Source: Saccharomonospora xinjiangensis XJ-54 (GTDB lineage: Bacteria; Actinomycetota; Actinomycetes; Mycobacteriales; Pseudonocardiaceae). Taken from it: a stretch of 64,000 nt of DNA. The stretch covers positions 1,961,482 through 2,025,481 of the forward strand of contig NZ_JH636049.1 of the NCBI RefSeq assembly GCF_000258175.1, in the 5' to 3' direction. Below, piece by piece: positions 1-10,179 of this stretch. The notes below the pieces were generated by a model. It was not told where the DNA came from. It saw nothing but the letters and a program-made list of their open reading frames with translations, and ran no database searches. The position numbers were made by a program, and so were the translations under genes. How positions within the stretch are numbered: the stretch's first letter is position 1; each line of letters starts with the position of its first letter.

Positions 1-760
1 TCGTGTCCGTGATGAAGGCGTCCCGCATCCAGCTCGTGAGATCGGCCCACAGGCCGGTCACCAGGAGCACCCCGACGACGAGCAGCAGCACACCGCCGAA
101 GATCTGCACCGTGCGGCCGTTGCGGCGAAGCCAGTCGGTGGCGCCCACCGCCCAGCGGGCTCCCGCCGCGAGCAGCACGAACGGCAGGCCGAGCCCCAGG
201 CAGTACAGCAGGACGAGGAACACTCCCCTCGCTCCCGTCGCGCCGCTGCTGGTGGCGATCATCAGAACGCCGGAGAGGGTGGGGCCGATGCACGGGGTCC
301 ACCCGAGACCGAACACGGCGCCGAGCACGGGCGCGCCCCACAGTCCCGCCCTGGGAATCCGGTGGATGCGGACGTCGCGCTGGAGCATCGGGATGAAGCC
401 GAGGAACACGAACGCCATCGCGATGATCACCACACCGCCGACGCGCTGCAACAATTCCTGGTTGGCCCACAGGGAATCGGCCAGCCACACCAGCCCGCCG
501 ACGCCTGCGGTGAACACCACGGTGAACCCGAGCACGAACAGCCCTGCGGCGCCGACGACGGCGAGTCGTCCCTTCTTGCGCTCCTCATCCACGCTGACGG
601 CGGGGGCGTCGGCACCGACGAGTGCCGCCAGATAGGCGAGGTAGCCGGGCACGAGGGGGACCACGCAGGGCGAGGCGAACGAGATCGCGCCGGCGAGCAG
701 CGAAAGCCCGGCGGCGAGCAGCAGCGGCCCGGTCGTCGCCAGCTCGGTTACCGCATTCAC
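1..760 (-). CDS. ccdA: Cytochrome c biogenesis protein CcdA (3' end outside window)
   Basis: Polytopic thiol-disulfide transporter that passes electrons across the membrane to periplasmic-side thioredoxins such as ResA for cytochrome c maturation. The visible 253 residues start at GTG 760 and show the DsbD/CcdA transmembrane pattern: an early SFASPCVVPLVPGYLAYL segment with the first conserved Cys, and later LGWTPCIGPTLSGVL with the second. The frame is open to the window edge, so the C-terminus is missing here. It lies 157 bp downstream of the ResA-like gene on the same strand, and the order hemL-phosphatase-resA-ccdA matches the M. tuberculosis Rv0524-Rv0527 order (recalled). Function is well supported; the exact start is less certain. 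Confidence 0.9.
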   Translation of the reverse strand, partial: MNAVTELATTGPLLLAAGLSLLAGAISFASPCVVPLVPGYLAYLAALVGADAPAVSVDEERKKGRLAVVGAAGLFVLGFTVVFTAGVGGLVWLADSLWANQELLQRVGGVVIIAMAFVFLGFIPMLQRDVRIHRIPRAGLWGAPVLGAVFGLGWTPCIGPTLSGVLMIATSSGATGARGVFLVLLYCLGLGLPFVLLAAGARWAVGATDWLRRNGRTVQIFGGVLLLVVGVLLVTGLWADLTSWMRDAFITDT

Positions 761-917
761 GCGCCTCAGCGTAGGGAATGGGGTTCGTGCCGAGCCCACT
801 GGCTGGTGCGGCGAGTGAGCTGGACGACCGCGAACACCGATGTCACGGTCCCACCAGCCGGTCCGCCCATGGCCCCGCGGCGAGGCAGGCAGCGCGGAGA
901 AAGACCGGCCGCGACCG

Positions 918-1520
918 TCAGGACGGTTTCTCCCCGGCGAGCCGCGTGACGAGCGGGCGCAGGTCCTCGGCGAGCAGGTCTCGCAGGAACACGGCGGCGA
1001 CCCGTCCCTGCCGATCCACCACGATGGTGGACGGCACGACACTGCGCGGGTAGCCGGAGAGATTCACCAGTGACCGGCCGGACGGATCGTAGATCGACGG
1101 ATAGGTCAGCCCACGGTCGCGCATGAAGTCCTGCGGGGCCGAACGGTCGTGGTCGCGCACGTCGATGCCGAGCACGACAACGCCGTCGTCGGCGTGCTCC
1201 TCGTAGAGCTTCTGCATCTCGGGCGCCTCCGTGCGGCACGGACCACACCACTGGCCCCAGATGTTGATGACGAGGACCTTGCCCTTGTAGTCCGCCGCCG
1301 AAAGGCGCTTGCCCTCGTCGAACAGGTCCTCACCAGCCACCTCGGGCAGTCGCTGACGCTGCTCGCCCTCGTAGTAGATGTCGGACTTGCCTCCGGGAGC
1401 GACGAAACTGAAGTCACCGCCACTCGCCACGGCGTCGTCGCCCGTGGCGCAGCCGGTGAGCGCCACGGCCATCGCCGTCACAGCGGCGACCAGCCCGGCC
1501 CTGACGCGCCCCGATCTCAT
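918..1520 (-). CDS. ResA/TlpA-like thioredoxin lipoprotein
   Basis: Membrane-anchored thiol-disulfide oxidoreductase expected to reduce apocytochrome c with electrons from CcdA. The 200-residue protein starts at ATG 1520 (MRSGRV), has a signal peptide ending in a lipobox (LTGC) and a thioredoxin-fold active site WCGPC in the context NIWGQWCGPCRTEAPEM. A cis-proline region (SVVPSTIVVD) follows. The start codon overlaps the stop of the upstream phosphatase gene (ATGA, 1517-1520), so translation is probably coupled. Orthologue by position of Rv0526. Confidence 0.92.
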   Translation of the reverse strand: MRSGRVRAGLVAAVTAMAVALTGCATGDDAVASGGDFSFVAPGGKSDIYYEGEQRQRLPEVAGEDLFDEGKRLSAADYKGKVLVINIWGQWCGPCRTEAPEMQKLYEEHADDGVVVLGIDVRDHDRSAPQDFMRDRGLTYPSIYDPSGRSLVNLSGYPRSVVPSTIVVDRQGRVAAVFLRDLLAEDLRPLVTRLAGEKPS

Positions 1521-2167
1521 GCTCCGGTCACCCTCGGGTCGGTACTGCCTGCCGGTTCGCTGTAGACGATGTCCACGAGCTGCTCGTCCGAGAACACCAA
1601 GCTGGTGAGCGAGGCCAGCGAGCACTGCCGCCGCCTCGGGTCGTGCCATAGCCGCTTGCCCTCCAGGTACCGGCGAAGGGTCCAGATCGGAAGCTGGTGC
1701 GACACACACAGCGCCTCCTGTCCCTCGGCTGCGGCGCGGGCCGCGTGCACGGCGCCCAGCATGCGGTGGGCGATCTCCAGATAGGGCTCTCCCCACGACG
1801 GCAGCAGCGGGTTCCGCAGCTTCGGCCAGTGTTCCGGCCTGCGCAGCGCGCCGTCACCGACACTGACCTTCAGCCCCTCGAACTGGTTGTCCGCCTCGAT
1901 GAGACGCTCATCGGTGGCGACGTCCAGCCGATGCGCCGCAGCCGAGGGCGTCGCCGTCTCCTGCGCTCTCTCCAGCGGCGACGCGACCACGTGCGCGAGC
2001 CGGTGAGACGAAAGGGCCTCCGCGACGAGCAGCGCCTGCTGCCGTCCCCGCTCGGAAAGCCGGTATCCGGGCATGCGGCCGTACAGCACGCCGTCCGGAT
2101 TGTGCACCTCGCCGTGCCGCAGCAGGTGGACGACGGTGCGGGTGCCCCGGTTCACGGTCGTGCTCAC
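1517..2167 (-). CDS. Histidine phosphatase family protein (phosphoglycerate-mutase-like)
   Basis: 216-residue member of the histidine phosphatase superfamily. The RHG motif is near the N-terminus ([23 protein letters not shown]), the second arginine lies in [10 protein letters not shown], and the second catalytic His is in CVSHQLPIW. The natural substrate is not evident. GTG 2167 is chosen because it overlaps the hemL stop (GTGA, 2164-2167) and places the RHG motif at the usual distance; a longer in-frame extension would run into hemL. It sits between hemL and resA, as Rv0525 does in M. tuberculosis. Confidence 0.88.
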   Translation of the reverse strand: MSTTVNRGTRTVVHLLRHGEVHNPDGVLYGRMPGYRLSERGRQQALLVAEALSSHRLAHVVASPLERAQETATPSAAAHRLDVATDERLIEADNQFEGLKVSVGDGALRRPEHWPKLRNPLLPSWGEPYLEIAHRMLGAVHAARAAAEGQEALCVSHQLPIWTLRRYLEGKRLWHDPRRRQCSLASLTSLVFSDEQLVDIVYSEPAGSTDPRVTGA

Positions 2168-3468
2168 GGGCGCTCCGCCTTCGCAGCGGCCTCCGCGGCT
2201 CCCGGCAGCGCCGCCTCGATGATCTCGAAGGCGGCGTCGTCCATGGCGGCGTTGACGAACCACGCCTCGAAGGCACTCGGCGGCGGGTACACGCCCGCAT
2301 CGAGCAGCGCGTGGAAGAAAGGCTTGAAGCGCCAGGTCTCCGACGCCGCTGCACCGGCGTAGTCGGTCACCGGCTGGTCAGTGAAGAACACGCCGACGAG
2401 GTTGCCCGCATACGAGACGGTGTGCGCGACCCCTGCCGCGTCCAGTGCGCCGCCCAGCAGGGTGCCGAGGCGTTCGGCGTTGGCGTCAAGCGCACGGTAG
2501 GTGGACTCGCCTGCGAGCCGCAGCGTCGTCAATCCGGTCGCGACGGCGACAGGGTTTCCGGACAGCGTGCCCGCCTGGTACACCGGCCCGGTCGGTGCGA
2601 GCCGCTCCATCACGTCGGCCCTTCCGCCGAACGCGGCCGCGGGCAGGCCGCCCGACATCACCTTGCCGAAGGTGTAGAGGTCACCGGCGACGCCTTCGCG
2701 GCCGTACCAGCCCGAGGCCGAGACGCGGAAGCCGGTCATCACCTCGTCCATGATGAGCAGCGCGCCGTGTTCGTGGGCCTCTTCGCGCAACCCGGCGTTG
2801 AAGCCCTCCTTCGGGGCGACGGCGCCCATGTTGCCTGCCGCAGCCTCCGTGATCACCGCCGCGATCGAGTCCGGGTTCTCCGCGAACGCCGCCCGCACGG
2901 CGTCGAGGTCGTTGTAGGGGAGCACCAGAGTGTCCGCCGCCTGCGCGCCCGTGACACCGGGCGAGGTCGGCAGTCCCAGCGTGGCGACCCCGGATCCAGC
3001 CTGTGCCAGCAGGGCATCCACGTGCCCGTGGTAGCAGCCCGCGAACTTGATGATCTTGCTGCGGCCGGTGAATCCCCTGGCCAGCCGGATGGCGCTCATC
3101 GTGGCCTCGGTGCCCGAGTTCACGAGCCGCACCCGCTGCACCGGCTCGACACGCCTGACGATCTCCTCGGCGAGTTCCACCTCACCCGACGTCGGCGTGC
3201 CGAACGACAGTCCGGACGACGCGGCCGTCCTCGCGGCCTCCACCACCTCGGGGTGCGCGTGGCCGAGGATCATCGGGCCCCAGGAGGCCACCAGATCGAC
3301 ATAGCGGTTGCCGTCGGCGTCCCACAGGTACGCACCCTCGCCGCGCACCATGAACCTCGGGGTTCCGCCGACCGCCGCGAACGCCCGCACCGGCGAGTTC
3401 ACCCCGCCCGGTGTGACGGCGCTCGCCCGCGCGAACCAGGACTTGGACTGCTCGACTGCTCCTGTCAC
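2164..3468 (-). CDS. hemL: Glutamate-1-semialdehyde 2,1-aminomutase
   Basis: PLP enzyme converting glutamate-1-semialdehyde to 5-aminolevulinate, the last step of the C5 pathway started by HemA. At 434 residues it has the normal family length. It carries [10 protein letters not shown] at the N-terminus, the PLP-binding Asp in [12 protein letters not shown], the Schiff-base lysine in [17 protein letters not shown], and [16 protein letters not shown] for cofactor phosphate binding. It lies downstream of hemB and three small genes, so most haem precursor genes are within 11 kb. Confidence 0.97.
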   Translation of the reverse strand: MTGAVEQSKSWFARASAVTPGGVNSPVRAFAAVGGTPRFMVRGEGAYLWDADGNRYVDLVASWGPMILGHAHPEVVEAARTAASSGLSFGTPTSGEVELAEEIVRRVEPVQRVRLVNSGTEATMSAIRLARGFTGRSKIIKFAGCYHGHVDALLAQAGSGVATLGLPTSPGVTGAQAADTLVLPYNDLDAVRAAFAENPDSIAAVITEAAAGNMGAVAPKEGFNAGLREEAHEHGALLIMDEVMTGFRVSASGWYGREGVAGDLYTFGKVMSGGLPAAAFGGRADVMERLAPTGPVYQAGTLSGNPVAVATGLTTLRLAGESTYRALDANAERLGTLLGGALDAAGVAHTVSYAGNLVGVFFTDQPVTDYAGAAASETWRFKPFFHALLDAGVYPPPSAFEAWFVNAAMDDAAFEIIEAALPGAAEAAAKAERP

Positions 3469-3492
3469 GCCCCCCAGTCTCGCAAAGGCTCC

Positions 3493-3861
3493 TCAGCGGG
3501 TGTCCGCTGGTGTGTCGGCTGTCATGGCACGGCGAGACGGACGTCTCCTCCGGCGCCGCCTGGTCCGCACTCCGAGAACGGTCTGCCGCGAGCCGTCCAC
3601 GAGCAGCACACCCGCGACGGCGGCGGAGGCGAAGGCGAGCCCGACCCAACTGCCCTCGTACACGTGCGACACCAACTCGGTGCCGTCGTCGGCGTGAACC
3701 GTCACAGGTGTCACAGCGGCTCGCCAGCACCACGTCGCGGCCCAGCCCGCCGCCAGCGCGAGCACCGCCTCCACCGCTGCCACCGCGAGGCGCCACGGCT
3801 GGTGCAGGCGGTCGGAGTCGGCAGCGTCGGTCACGGCGGGCAGTTTCTCACGCCGGGTCAC
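3493..3861 (-). CDS. Small membrane protein of unknown function
   Basis: 122-residue protein, not recognised as a characterised family. Two hydrophobic segments are visible, LAVAAVEAVLALAAGWAATW and VGLAFASAAVAGVLLVDG, with a short polar loop between them and a strongly basic tail rich in arginine. The GTG start at 3861 overlaps the stop of the preceding gene (GTGA, 3858-3861), and the stop lies 24 bp before hemL, so it is part of the hemB-hemL transcription unit. A role in haem metabolism is suggested by position only. Confidence 0.75.
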   Translation of the reverse strand: MTRREKLPAVTDAADSDRLHQPWRLAVAAVEAVLALAAGWAATWCWRAAVTPVTVHADDGTELVSHVYEGSWVGLAFASAAVAGVLLVDGSRQTVLGVRTRRRRRRRPSRRAMTADTPADTR

Positions 3862-4349
3862 GCGGTCCCGGTCTCGGTCCCGCCGTCCCCCGAAGCCTCT
3901 CGATCAGCCGAGTTCCCGGTGCCCTCGGTCCGGCCCGCCGCTTCCCGCAACGCCTCGCGCAGGGCGGCACCGTCGCGTGCCCAGGCGAGCACCACCGCAC
4001 CGTCGGAAAGCCGCAGCGGGACCTCGCAGAACGTGCGCGGCACTCCGAGCGCGCCGCCGAGCACGCGCGTGCCCAGCGGTGCGTCCACGTCGTCCACCTC
4101 GGCGATGTCGGCGAGAGCAAGGCGCTCGCCACCCAGCCACAACGCGTCGTCGGTGACGCGCACACTCAGAAACCTGCGCCGCGCGTACACCCACAGTGCC
4201 GTCAGCGCGGCCAGGCCCGCTCCCACCGAGAGCCACAGCACCGCGTTGGTTCCCGCTCCCGAGAACAGTTCGAGGCCGTAACCCGACAGCGCGAACAGCG
4301 GGCCCCAGGTCAGCGCCCACCCGCTCGCACCGTTCTCGTGGTAGCGCAC
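3858..4349 (-). CDS. Conserved membrane protein with PH-like cytoplasmic part
   Basis: 163-residue protein starting at GTG 4349 (VRYHENGASG). Two predicted transmembrane helices (LTWGPLFALSGYGLELFSG and AVLWLSVGAGLAALTALWVY) are followed by an approximately 90-residue soluble part whose alternating hydrophobic pattern (LSVRVTDDALWLGGERLALADI) resembles the bacterial PH/DUF3093 type of membrane protein. That assignment is tentative. The start is 8 bp after the stop of the upstream gene, and the frame upstream of 4349 is covered by that gene, so the much longer open frame is not used. Confidence 0.72.
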   Translation of the reverse strand: MRYHENGASGWALTWGPLFALSGYGLELFSGAGTNAVLWLSVGAGLAALTALWVYARRRFLSVRVTDDALWLGGERLALADIAEVDDVDAPLGTRVLGGALGVPRTFCEVPLRLSDGAVVLAWARDGAALREALREAAGRTEGTGNSADREASGDGGTETGTA

Positions 4350-4357
4350 GTCCGCGC

Positions 4358-4915
4358 TCAGCGCTGCCCTCCGGCAGGCGGCCCCTGGCGGGGGAAGTAC
4401 CCGGTCACACTCGGCAGGTACAGCAGTGCCGTGGCCACCACGGCCAGGAACGAGGCGGCAAGCATCGGCACGCTGGTGGGGAAGAGCAGCACCTGTAGCA
4501 GCAGGGTGATCGCGGCGAGCACGGTCAGGATGGTGCGTGCCGAGCGCGCGCCCTCCCTCGCCTTCCAGCCGAACAGTGCGAACAGGACCGCGAACACCAC
4601 CGCGCCGACGAACAGCGTCCACAACAGCGTGCTGACGCCGGACCTGATCTGTTCCTCGTCGAGGTTCTCCGTGGTGTTGAGGTCGATCAACGCCTGCGCC
4701 ACGGTCTCCTGCTGCGTCAGCGTGTAACCGAACGCGGCGATGAGAACGAGCCCTGCCAGCACGTACAACCAGAAGGCCACCGAGACCGGCTTCGGCGGTC
4801 TCACGCTCGGCGCCTTCCCTGGAATGCTCGGTTCGGGCGGCAACCCTCGCGCCCTGCGCGCCTCATCCGACTCGGGAAGCTCTCGCCCTTCGTCCGGTTC
4901 GCCTGACTCAGTCAC
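4358..4915 (-). CDS. Four-helix integral membrane protein of unknown function
   Basis: 185-residue protein with a polar, acidic/Pro-rich N-terminal tail of about 45 residues followed by four hydrophobic segments (VAFWLYVLAGLVLIAAFG, LLWTLFVGAVVFAVLFALFG, TILTVLAAITLLLQVLL, VPMLAASFLAVVATALLYL). No characterised family is recognised. It is 10 bp downstream of the hemB stop and 8 bp upstream of the next gene, so it belongs to the hemB-hemL operon. Confidence 0.8.
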   Translation of the reverse strand: MTESGEPDEGRELPESDEARRARGLPPEPSIPGKAPSVRPPKPVSVAFWLYVLAGLVLIAAFGYTLTQQETVAQALIDLNTTENLDEEQIRSGVSTLLWTLFVGAVVFAVLFALFGWKAREGARSARTILTVLAAITLLLQVLLFPTSVPMLAASFLAVVATALLYLPSVTGYFPRQGPPAGGQR

Positions 4916-4925
4916 AACCCCGAGA

Positions 4926-5897
4926 CTAGTCGAGCCAGCCTGCCACTTCAGCCGCCCAATACGTCAGCACGAGATCGGCTCCCGCCCTGCGGATGGACGT
5001 GAGCACCTCCAGGATCGTGCGCTCGCGGTCGATCCAGCCGTTCGCCGCGGCGCCCTCGACCATCGAGTACTCGCCCGAGATGTTGTAGGCGGCCACCGGA
5101 ACCGGAGAGACCTCGGCCGCGGCCTTCACGATGTCGAGGTAGGCGAGAGCCGGTTTCACCATCACGATGTCGGCGCCCTCCGCGATGTCGAGCTCGATCT
5201 CGCGCAGCGCCTCCCTCGCGTTGGCGGGGTCCTGCTGGTAGGTCTTGCGGTCGCCTCGAAGCTGCGAATCGACGGCCTCGCGGAACGGGCCGTAGAACGC
5301 GCTGGCGTACTTCGCGGAGTAGGCGAGGATGCCGGTCTCGCTGTACCCGGCGTCGTCGAGGGCACGGCGGATCACCCCGACCTGGCCGTCCATCATCCCG
5401 CTCGGCCCCAGCAGGTGTGCCCCTGCCTCGGCCTGCGCGAGCGCCATCTCGGCGTACCGCTCCAGCGTCGCGTCGTTGTCAACGGCACCGGCAGAGTCGA
5501 GCACACCGCAGTGGCCGTGGTCGGTGAACTCGTCGAGGCAGGTGTCGGCCATCAGCACGGTGTCGTCGCCGAGATCGGACCGAAGATCGCGCAGTGTCGC
5601 GTTGAGGATGCCGTCGGCGTCGGTGGCCGCGCTGCCTGTCGCGTCGCGCGTCTCGGGGACTCCGAAGAGCATCAGGCCGCCGACCCCGGCCTCCACCGCA
5701 TCGGCCGCGGTCTTGCGAACCGTCTCCCTCGTGTGCTGCACGACCCCCGGCATGCTGCTGATGGGGCGTGGCTCCGACGCGCCTTCGGCGACGAAGAGGG
5801 GCAGGATCAGCTGGCGCGGTCGCAGCGTGGTCTCACTCACCATCCGCCGCATGGCGGGAGTGCTGCGTAACCGGCGAGGACGATGCTCGGGAAACAC
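4926..5897 (-). CDS. hemB: Delta-aminolevulinic acid dehydratase (porphobilinogen synthase)
   Basis: Condenses two 5-aminolevulinates to porphobilinogen. The 323 residues match the family length when started at GTG 5897 ([11 protein letters not shown]); the open frame continues upstream but only through low-complexity intergenic sequence. The metal-binding segment is [17 protein letters not shown], the first Schiff-base lysine is in [14 protein letters not shown] and the second in [11 protein letters not shown] -10-like TAGGCT lies 7 bp before the GTG (minus strand, 5905-5910), so the message may be leaderless. It begins the downstream half of the haem cluster, separated from hemD by the 5898-6289 repeat region. 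Confidence 0.96.
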   Translation of the reverse strand: MFPEHRPRRLRSTPAMRRMVSETTLRPRQLILPLFVAEGASEPRPISSMPGVVQHTRETVRKTAADAVEAGVGGLMLFGVPETRDATGSAATDADGILNATLRDLRSDLGDDTVLMADTCLDEFTDHGHCGVLDSAGAVDNDATLERYAEMALAQAEAGAHLLGPSGMMDGQVGVIRRALDDAGYSETGILAYSAKYASAFYGPFREAVDSQLRGDRKTYQQDPANAREALREIELDIAEGADIVMVKPALAYLDIVKAAAEVSPVPVAAYNISGEYSMVEGAAANGWIDRERTILEVLTSIRRAGADLVLTYWAAEVAGWLD

Positions 5898-5998
5898 GCT
5901 TCCGAGCCTACCGCCGTGCCGGGCCCTGCCAGGCGCAGCTCGTTGGTAGAACGCGAGAAGCATTCTGAGCTGAGTCTCGCGGGGTGTGACCCGGGCGC

Positions 5999-6050
5999 GT
6001 CCGCACTTCCCGCACGCATGCTTGTAGTTCCCGCACGCGCGTCCGCAGGT
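5999..6050 (+). repeat. 21-bp-period array A (plus orientation, about 2.5 units)
   Basis: Two 21-nt units (5999-6019 and 6020-6040) plus a partial third, reading GTCCGCACTTC CCGCACGCAT in the plus direction. Unit pattern as in the longer arrays at 15650 and 44470. It is the only array not directly 3' of a gene in its own orientation, because both flanking genes are on the minus strand. It faces array B across 100 bp. Confidence 0.8.
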
Positions 6051-6150
6051 GACGGACAGCATTGTGCGCCAGGTGGCGCTGGGCTTGGTCTTCGGTGCGA
6101 CGAAGCAAGGCGGTGCTCGGTTCGTCCGAGGACGATGAACGAAGGGCCAG

Positions 6151-6213
6151 GTACACCAAGTGCAAACACACGTACACCAGGTGCGGACACGCGTACACCA
6201 GGTGCGGACACGG
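6151..6213 (-). repeat. 21-bp-period array B (minus orientation, 3 units)
   Basis: Three contiguous 21-nt units (6151-6171, 6172-6192, 6193-6213). On the minus strand each reads GTGTCCGCACC TGGTGTACG or a close variant (TTTGCAC in the distal unit). It lies downstream of hemD, beyond a hairpin terminator at 6247-6278, in the sense orientation of hemD. Confidence 0.9.
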
Positions 6214-6246
6214 CGGTGAGCGCCAGGGAAGTCGAGCCGTGGCAAA

Positions 6247-6278
6247 GGGCCGCCCACCCCGAACGGGATGAGCGGCCC
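6247..6278 (-). terminator. Putative hairpin terminator of rex-hemACD
   Basis: On the minus strand, 12 bp after the hemD stop, GGGCCGC pairs with GCGGCCC across an 18-nt loop (stems at 6272-6278 and 6247-6253 on the plus strand), followed by TTT. Short stem and short T run, so moderate support. Confidence 0.55.
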
Positions 6279-6289
6279 CTCGTCACGCG

Positions 6290-7825
6290 TCAGGAACGAC
6301 GCGTGCGCTTGGCCTTACGCGGCGGCGGCAACGCGCCCTCGGCGCGCAGCTTCGCCGCGTGCTCGGCGAGAGCGTCCACGAGCATGACCGCGTTGGGCTT
6401 CTCGGGACGCACGTCAACGCGAAGACCGAACTCGGTGGCCGTCTCCGCGGTCTTCGGGCCGATGCACGCCACGAGCGTCCGCGCGTGCGGCTTGCCCGCG
6501 ATGCCGACGAGGTTGCGCACCGTGGACGACGACGTGAAACACACCGCGTCGAAACCGCCCGTCTTGATCATCTCACGGGTCTCGGCCGGTGGCGGCGCGG
6601 CACGCACGGTGCGGTAGGCCGTCACGTCATCGACCTCCCAGCCACGCTCCTGCATTCCCGCGGACAGCGTCTCGGTGGCGATGTCCGCCCTCGGCAGCAG
6701 CACGCGGTTCACCGGGTCGAGGATGTCGTCGTAGGGCGGGAACTCGTCCAGCAGGCCCTCGCTCGACTGCTCACCCTTCGGCACGAGTTCGGGAATGATG
6801 CCGAACGAGCGCACCCTCTCCGCGGTGGACTCGCCGACGCAGGCGATCTTCACGCCGGAGAACGCCCTGGCGTCGAGCCCGAACTCGCCGAATTTCTCCC
6901 ACACCGCACGCACGGCGTTGGCCGACGTGAACACGATCCACTGGTAGCGGCCGTCCACGAGGCCCTTCACAGCGCGTTCCATCTGCGCGGGGCTGCGCGG
7001 CGGCTCCACCGAGATCGTGGGGACCTCGTGGGAGGTCGCGCCGTGGCTGCGGAGCCGCTCGGCCATGTCGCCTGCCTGCTCCTTCGTGCGCGGCACGAGG
7101 ACCTTCCAGCCGTACAGCGCCCGCGACTCCCACCACGACAGCTTCGCGCGGTTGCTCACGGCCTCGCCGATGCTCACGACGAGCGGACCGACGAGCTCAC
7201 CCGCGTCTGCGGCCAGCGTGGCCAGTGTCGAGTCGAGCGTGCGCTGCGTGTTGCTCGTGCCGTTGGAGGTCACGGCGACGGGCAACTGCGGCGAGAGCCC
7301 ATGCTCGACCAGTGCCGACGCGGCCTCGGCGAGGTGACTCGACGTCGCGTGCAACACGATGGCGCCGGGGGTCGCCGCGAGCTTCGCCCAGTCGGTCTCC
7401 CCCGCACGCAGATCCACCTCGGCGTGCGCGGCGCCGAGCGCCACACCCGCGTACGCGGGAACGGCCGTGCCTGCGGAAACACCGGGAACCACGTCGAAAA
7501 CCGCGCTGGTGCGCGACACCGCCTGCACTTCGGCGACGACGGCCTGCTGCGTCAGCGGATCGCCCGCCGTCAACCGCAGGACCAGCCTGCCCGCCTTGGC
7601 CTCCGTGGCCAGGTCTCTCGCGACGTCACCTGGCTCGCCCACGGCGGGACGTACCTCCGCGTCGGCGCTGGCGAAAGCCAGCACACCGGAAGGCACATCG
7701 GGGTCGGTCACCACGAGGTCGGCCTTCGTGAGCAGCTCCTGGGCACGGACCGTCAACAGCCCGGTGTCCCCTGGGCCCGAGCCCACGAAAGCGACACGCC
7801 CCGTGGTTTTGCGTGCGCGGGTCAT
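6290..7825 (-). CDS. hemD: Uroporphyrinogen-III synthase with N-terminal SUMT-like domain
   Basis: 511-residue two-domain protein. Residues 1 to about 235 have the tetrapyrrole methylase fold ([22 protein letters not shown] at the start, [19 protein letters not shown] later). From about residue 255 ([19 protein letters not shown]) it is a HemD domain, with [13 protein letters not shown] and [15 protein letters not shown]. HemD cyclises hydroxymethylbilane to uroporphyrinogen III; SUMT would methylate it towards sirohaem or cobalamin. The SUMT glycine motif reads RLTAGDPL rather than the usual KGGDPF, so methylase activity is doubtful. The start at ATG 7825 gives the normal GxGPGD position. 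Last gene of rex-hemA-hemC-hemD. Confidence 0.93.
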   Translation of the reverse strand: MTRARKTTGRVAFVGSGPGDTGLLTVRAQELLTKADLVVTDPDVPSGVLAFASADAEVRPAVGEPGDVARDLATEAKAGRLVLRLTAGDPLTQQAVVAEVQAVSRTSAVFDVVPGVSAGTAVPAYAGVALGAAHAEVDLRAGETDWAKLAATPGAIVLHATSSHLAEAASALVEHGLSPQLPVAVTSNGTSNTQRTLDSTLATLAADAGELVGPLVVSIGEAVSNRAKLSWWESRALYGWKVLVPRTKEQAGDMAERLRSHGATSHEVPTISVEPPRSPAQMERAVKGLVDGRYQWIVFTSANAVRAVWEKFGEFGLDARAFSGVKIACVGESTAERVRSFGIIPELVPKGEQSSEGLLDEFPPYDDILDPVNRVLLPRADIATETLSAGMQERGWEVDDVTAYRTVRAAPPPAETREMIKTGGFDAVCFTSSSTVRNLVGIAGKPHARTLVACIGPKTAETATEFGLRVDVRPEKPNAVMLVDALAEHAAKLRAEGALPPPRKAKRTRRS

Positions 7826-7892
7826 TACGTCGTCTCTCCTCGTCATCGGCCGCGTCCACGGCCGAGCGTTCGTTCTTACCTGTCCGGATTTG

Positions 7893-8855
7893 TCAGCGTG
7901 ACACCGCGCCAGCACCGAGGTCGAGCAGCTCGGCGGCCAGCATGCGGCCGAGCTTGTCCGCCTCGGAGGTGTCGGCGGTCGCCGAAGCCCGAAGCATCTG
8001 CACGGCGTCGCCCTCGACGGCGGTCGCGGCGACGCCCACCATCGAAAGGCGTTCGACCACAGCCCCCTCGCCGTTCAGATCCTCGACGACCTCGGCGAGC
8101 GCACCGACGGGCGCGCTGCATCCTGCCTCGAGCGCCGCGAGCAACGCCCTCTCCGCCGTCACGGCCACTCGCGTCGCCGCGTCGTCCACGACGGTGTGGA
8201 GCAGGTGTTCGGTGTCCACGTCGTCGGCGCGGGTCTCGACGGCCAGCGCCCCCTGCGCTGGCGCCGGAACCATCTGGATCGGGTCGAGAACCTCCGTCAC
8301 CAGCCCGAGCCTGTCCGTCCGCGCCAACCCTGCCCTCGCCAGCACGACGGCGTCCAGTTCCCCCGAGGTCACCTTGCTGAGCCGGGTGTCGATGTTGCCA
8401 CGAATCGGCACGACGTCCAGCCCGAGACCGAGCGCGCGGAGCTGGGCCATCCTGCGGGGCGAACCGGTACCGACGCGCGACCCCGGCGGCAGTTCACCGA
8501 GCGTGAGCCCGTCCCGCGCCACGAGTGCGTCACGCGGGTCCTCACGTTTCGACACGGCCGCGAGCGCGATACCGGGCTCGGGCGCTGTCGGCAGGTCCTT
8601 GTAGGAGTGCACGGCCACATCGACCTGTCCCTCCAGCAGTGCCTCCCGCACAGCGGAGGTGAACACGCCGACTCCGATCTCGGCGATCGGAGCGGACGAG
8701 CGGTCGCCGGGGGTGGAGATGGGGACCAGTTCAACCCGGCATCCCGCGCTCTGAAGCATCGCCGCGATCGTGCCCGTCTGTGCCATGGCGAGCCTGCTGC
8801 CGCGCGTGCCGATGCGGATGGTCCTGCCGACGTTCCTGTCAGCCGTGTCAGTCAC
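7893..8855 (-). CDS. hemC: Porphobilinogen deaminase (hydroxymethylbilane synthase)
   Basis: Polymerises four porphobilinogens to hydroxymethylbilane using a covalent dipyrromethane cofactor. It is 320 residues from GTG 8855. The motifs [33 protein letters not shown] and IRGNIDTRL are present, and the cofactor-binding Cys is in [14 protein letters not shown] 8855 is 1 bp after the hemA stop; an alternative GTG at 8864 would overlap hemA and adds only three residues. Third gene of the rex operon. Confidence 0.96.
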   Translation of the reverse strand: MTDTADRNVGRTIRIGTRGSRLAMAQTGTIAAMLQSAGCRVELVPISTPGDRSSAPIAEIGVGVFTSAVREALLEGQVDVAVHSYKDLPTAPEPGIALAAVSKREDPRDALVARDGLTLGELPPGSRVGTGSPRRMAQLRALGLGLDVVPIRGNIDTRLSKVTSGELDAVVLARAGLARTDRLGLVTEVLDPIQMVPAPAQGALAVETRADDVDTEHLLHTVVDDAATRVAVTAERALLAALEAGCSAPVGALAEVVEDLNGEGAVVERLSMVGVAATAVEGDAVQMLRASATADTSEADKLGRMLAAELLDLGAGAVSR

Positions 8856-8856
8856 T

Positions 8857-10179
8857 TTATTCACCGTCGATCTGCTCGTGCCTGGATGCCGCCGACGGGC
8901 TCGACACCGCCGTGGGTGCTTGCGGGTCGAGTCCGAACAACTCCCGCAGTGCGTTGGCGTAATCGGTGTCGGCCTTCTCGGCGGCGAGTTGTTTGACGCG
9001 CACGGTCGGCGCGTGCAGCAGCTTGTCCACAACCCTGTTGACCGTGCGGCCCAGTTCGTCGCGGACGGCGGCGTCGAGGCCGGGAAGGCGCCGGTCCAGC
9101 CTCAGCAGTTCGGCGTTCACCACCTCGGTCGCGCGCTTGCGCAACGCGGTCACGGTGGGTGTCACCGCGGCGCTGCGCTGGCCTGCCAGGTAGGCCCGCA
9201 CCTCGTCGAGGACAATGCCGGACGCCTTGGCGATCTGCTTCTCCGTGGTGGCCGTTCCCGATTCGGCCATGCGCCTGCGCAGCGTTTCGAGATCCACCAG
9301 CGTCACGCCGGGCACGCTCTCGACGCCGGGCTCGACGTCCCTCGGCAGACCGAGGTCGCAGATCACGACGGGACGCTCGGCGCGTGGCGCGACGTGCTCC
9401 GAGCCGAGAACGGGAATCTTCGACCCGGTACACACCACGACGACGTCGGCACGCAGCACCTCGTCGGCGAGGTCGGACATCGGAACGGCTCTCGCCGCCA
9501 CTCCCTGCTCGCTGATCGAGGCGGCCAGTCGCATCGCGCGCTCCGGCGTCCGGTTCACCACGGCGATCTCGCCGACACCGGACTTGCGCAGCTGCGACGC
9601 CGACAGCGCGCCCATGGAACCCGCGCCCACGACGAGGGCTTTCCTGCCCTCCAGCTCACCCGCGGCGGCCAGAGCCTCGGACACCACGGAAGCGCCGAGG
9701 CGGTCGAGACCGGTCTCGCTGTGCACCCGTTTGCCAACACGCAACGTCGTCTGCACCAGCTCGTGCAGGGTGCTGCCGACGGTGCCCGCCTGGCGAGCGG
9801 CGGCGTAGGCCGCACGCACCTGGCCGAGAATCTGCGTCTCGCCGACCACCATCGAGTCCAGCCCCGACGCGACGGAGAACACGTGCTCCACCGCCGCGCC
9901 CGCGTAGTGGACGTAGAAGTGCTCGTACAGCTGACCCGGCTCCATGCCTGCCTGCCTCGCCAGCACCTCGGTGATACCGGCGAGACCACCGTGGAAGGTC
10001 TCGACGACGGCGTAGACCTCGATGCGGTTGCAGGTGGACAGCAGCATGACCTCGGAGACGTCGTCGGCCTGCTGGAGCTCGTGCAGCACCTTCTCCACCT
10101 CGGCGGAGGGGATCGCGGCCCGTTCGAGGATCGCCAGGCCTGCGGTGCGGTGTGACAGCCCGATCGCGAGCACGCTCAT
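8857..10179 (-). CDS. hemA: Glutamyl-tRNA reductase
   Basis: NADPH-dependent reduction of glutamyl-tRNA to glutamate-1-semialdehyde, first step of the C5 pathway. It is 440 residues. The N-terminal catalytic segment [15 protein letters not shown] holds the active-site Cys, [13 protein letters not shown] follows, and the Rossmann NADPH site is [13 protein letters not shown] 10179 shares one base with the rex stop (TGATG), so translation is coupled. Regulation by Rex is expected from the operator at 11227. Confidence 0.97.
   Translation of the reverse strand: MSVLAIGLSHRTAGLAILERAAIPSAEVEKVLHELQQADDVSEVMLLSTCNRIEVYAVVETFHGGLAGITEVLARQAGMEPGQLYEHFYVHYAGAAVEHVFSVASGLDSMVVGETQILGQVRAAYAAARQAGTVGSTLHELVQTTLRVGKRVHSETGLDRLGASVVSEALAAAGELEGRKALVVGAGSMGALSASQLRKSGVGEIAVVNRTPERAMRLAASISEQGVAARAVPMSDLADEVLRADVVVVCTGSKIPVLGSEHVAPRAERPVVICDLGLPRDVEPGVESVPGVTLVDLETLRRRMAESGTATTEKQIAKASGIVLDEVRAYLAGQRSAAVTPTVTALRKRATEVVNAELLRLDRRLPGLDAAVRDELGRTVNRVVDKLLHAPTVRVKQLAAEKADTDYANALRELFGLDPQAPTAVSSPSAASRHEQIDGE

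Noticed and set aside
4926..6257. Extended hemB start giving 443 residues
   Set aside because: The extra N-terminus is encoded by the repeat region and is not HemB-like; GTG 5897 gives the normal length.
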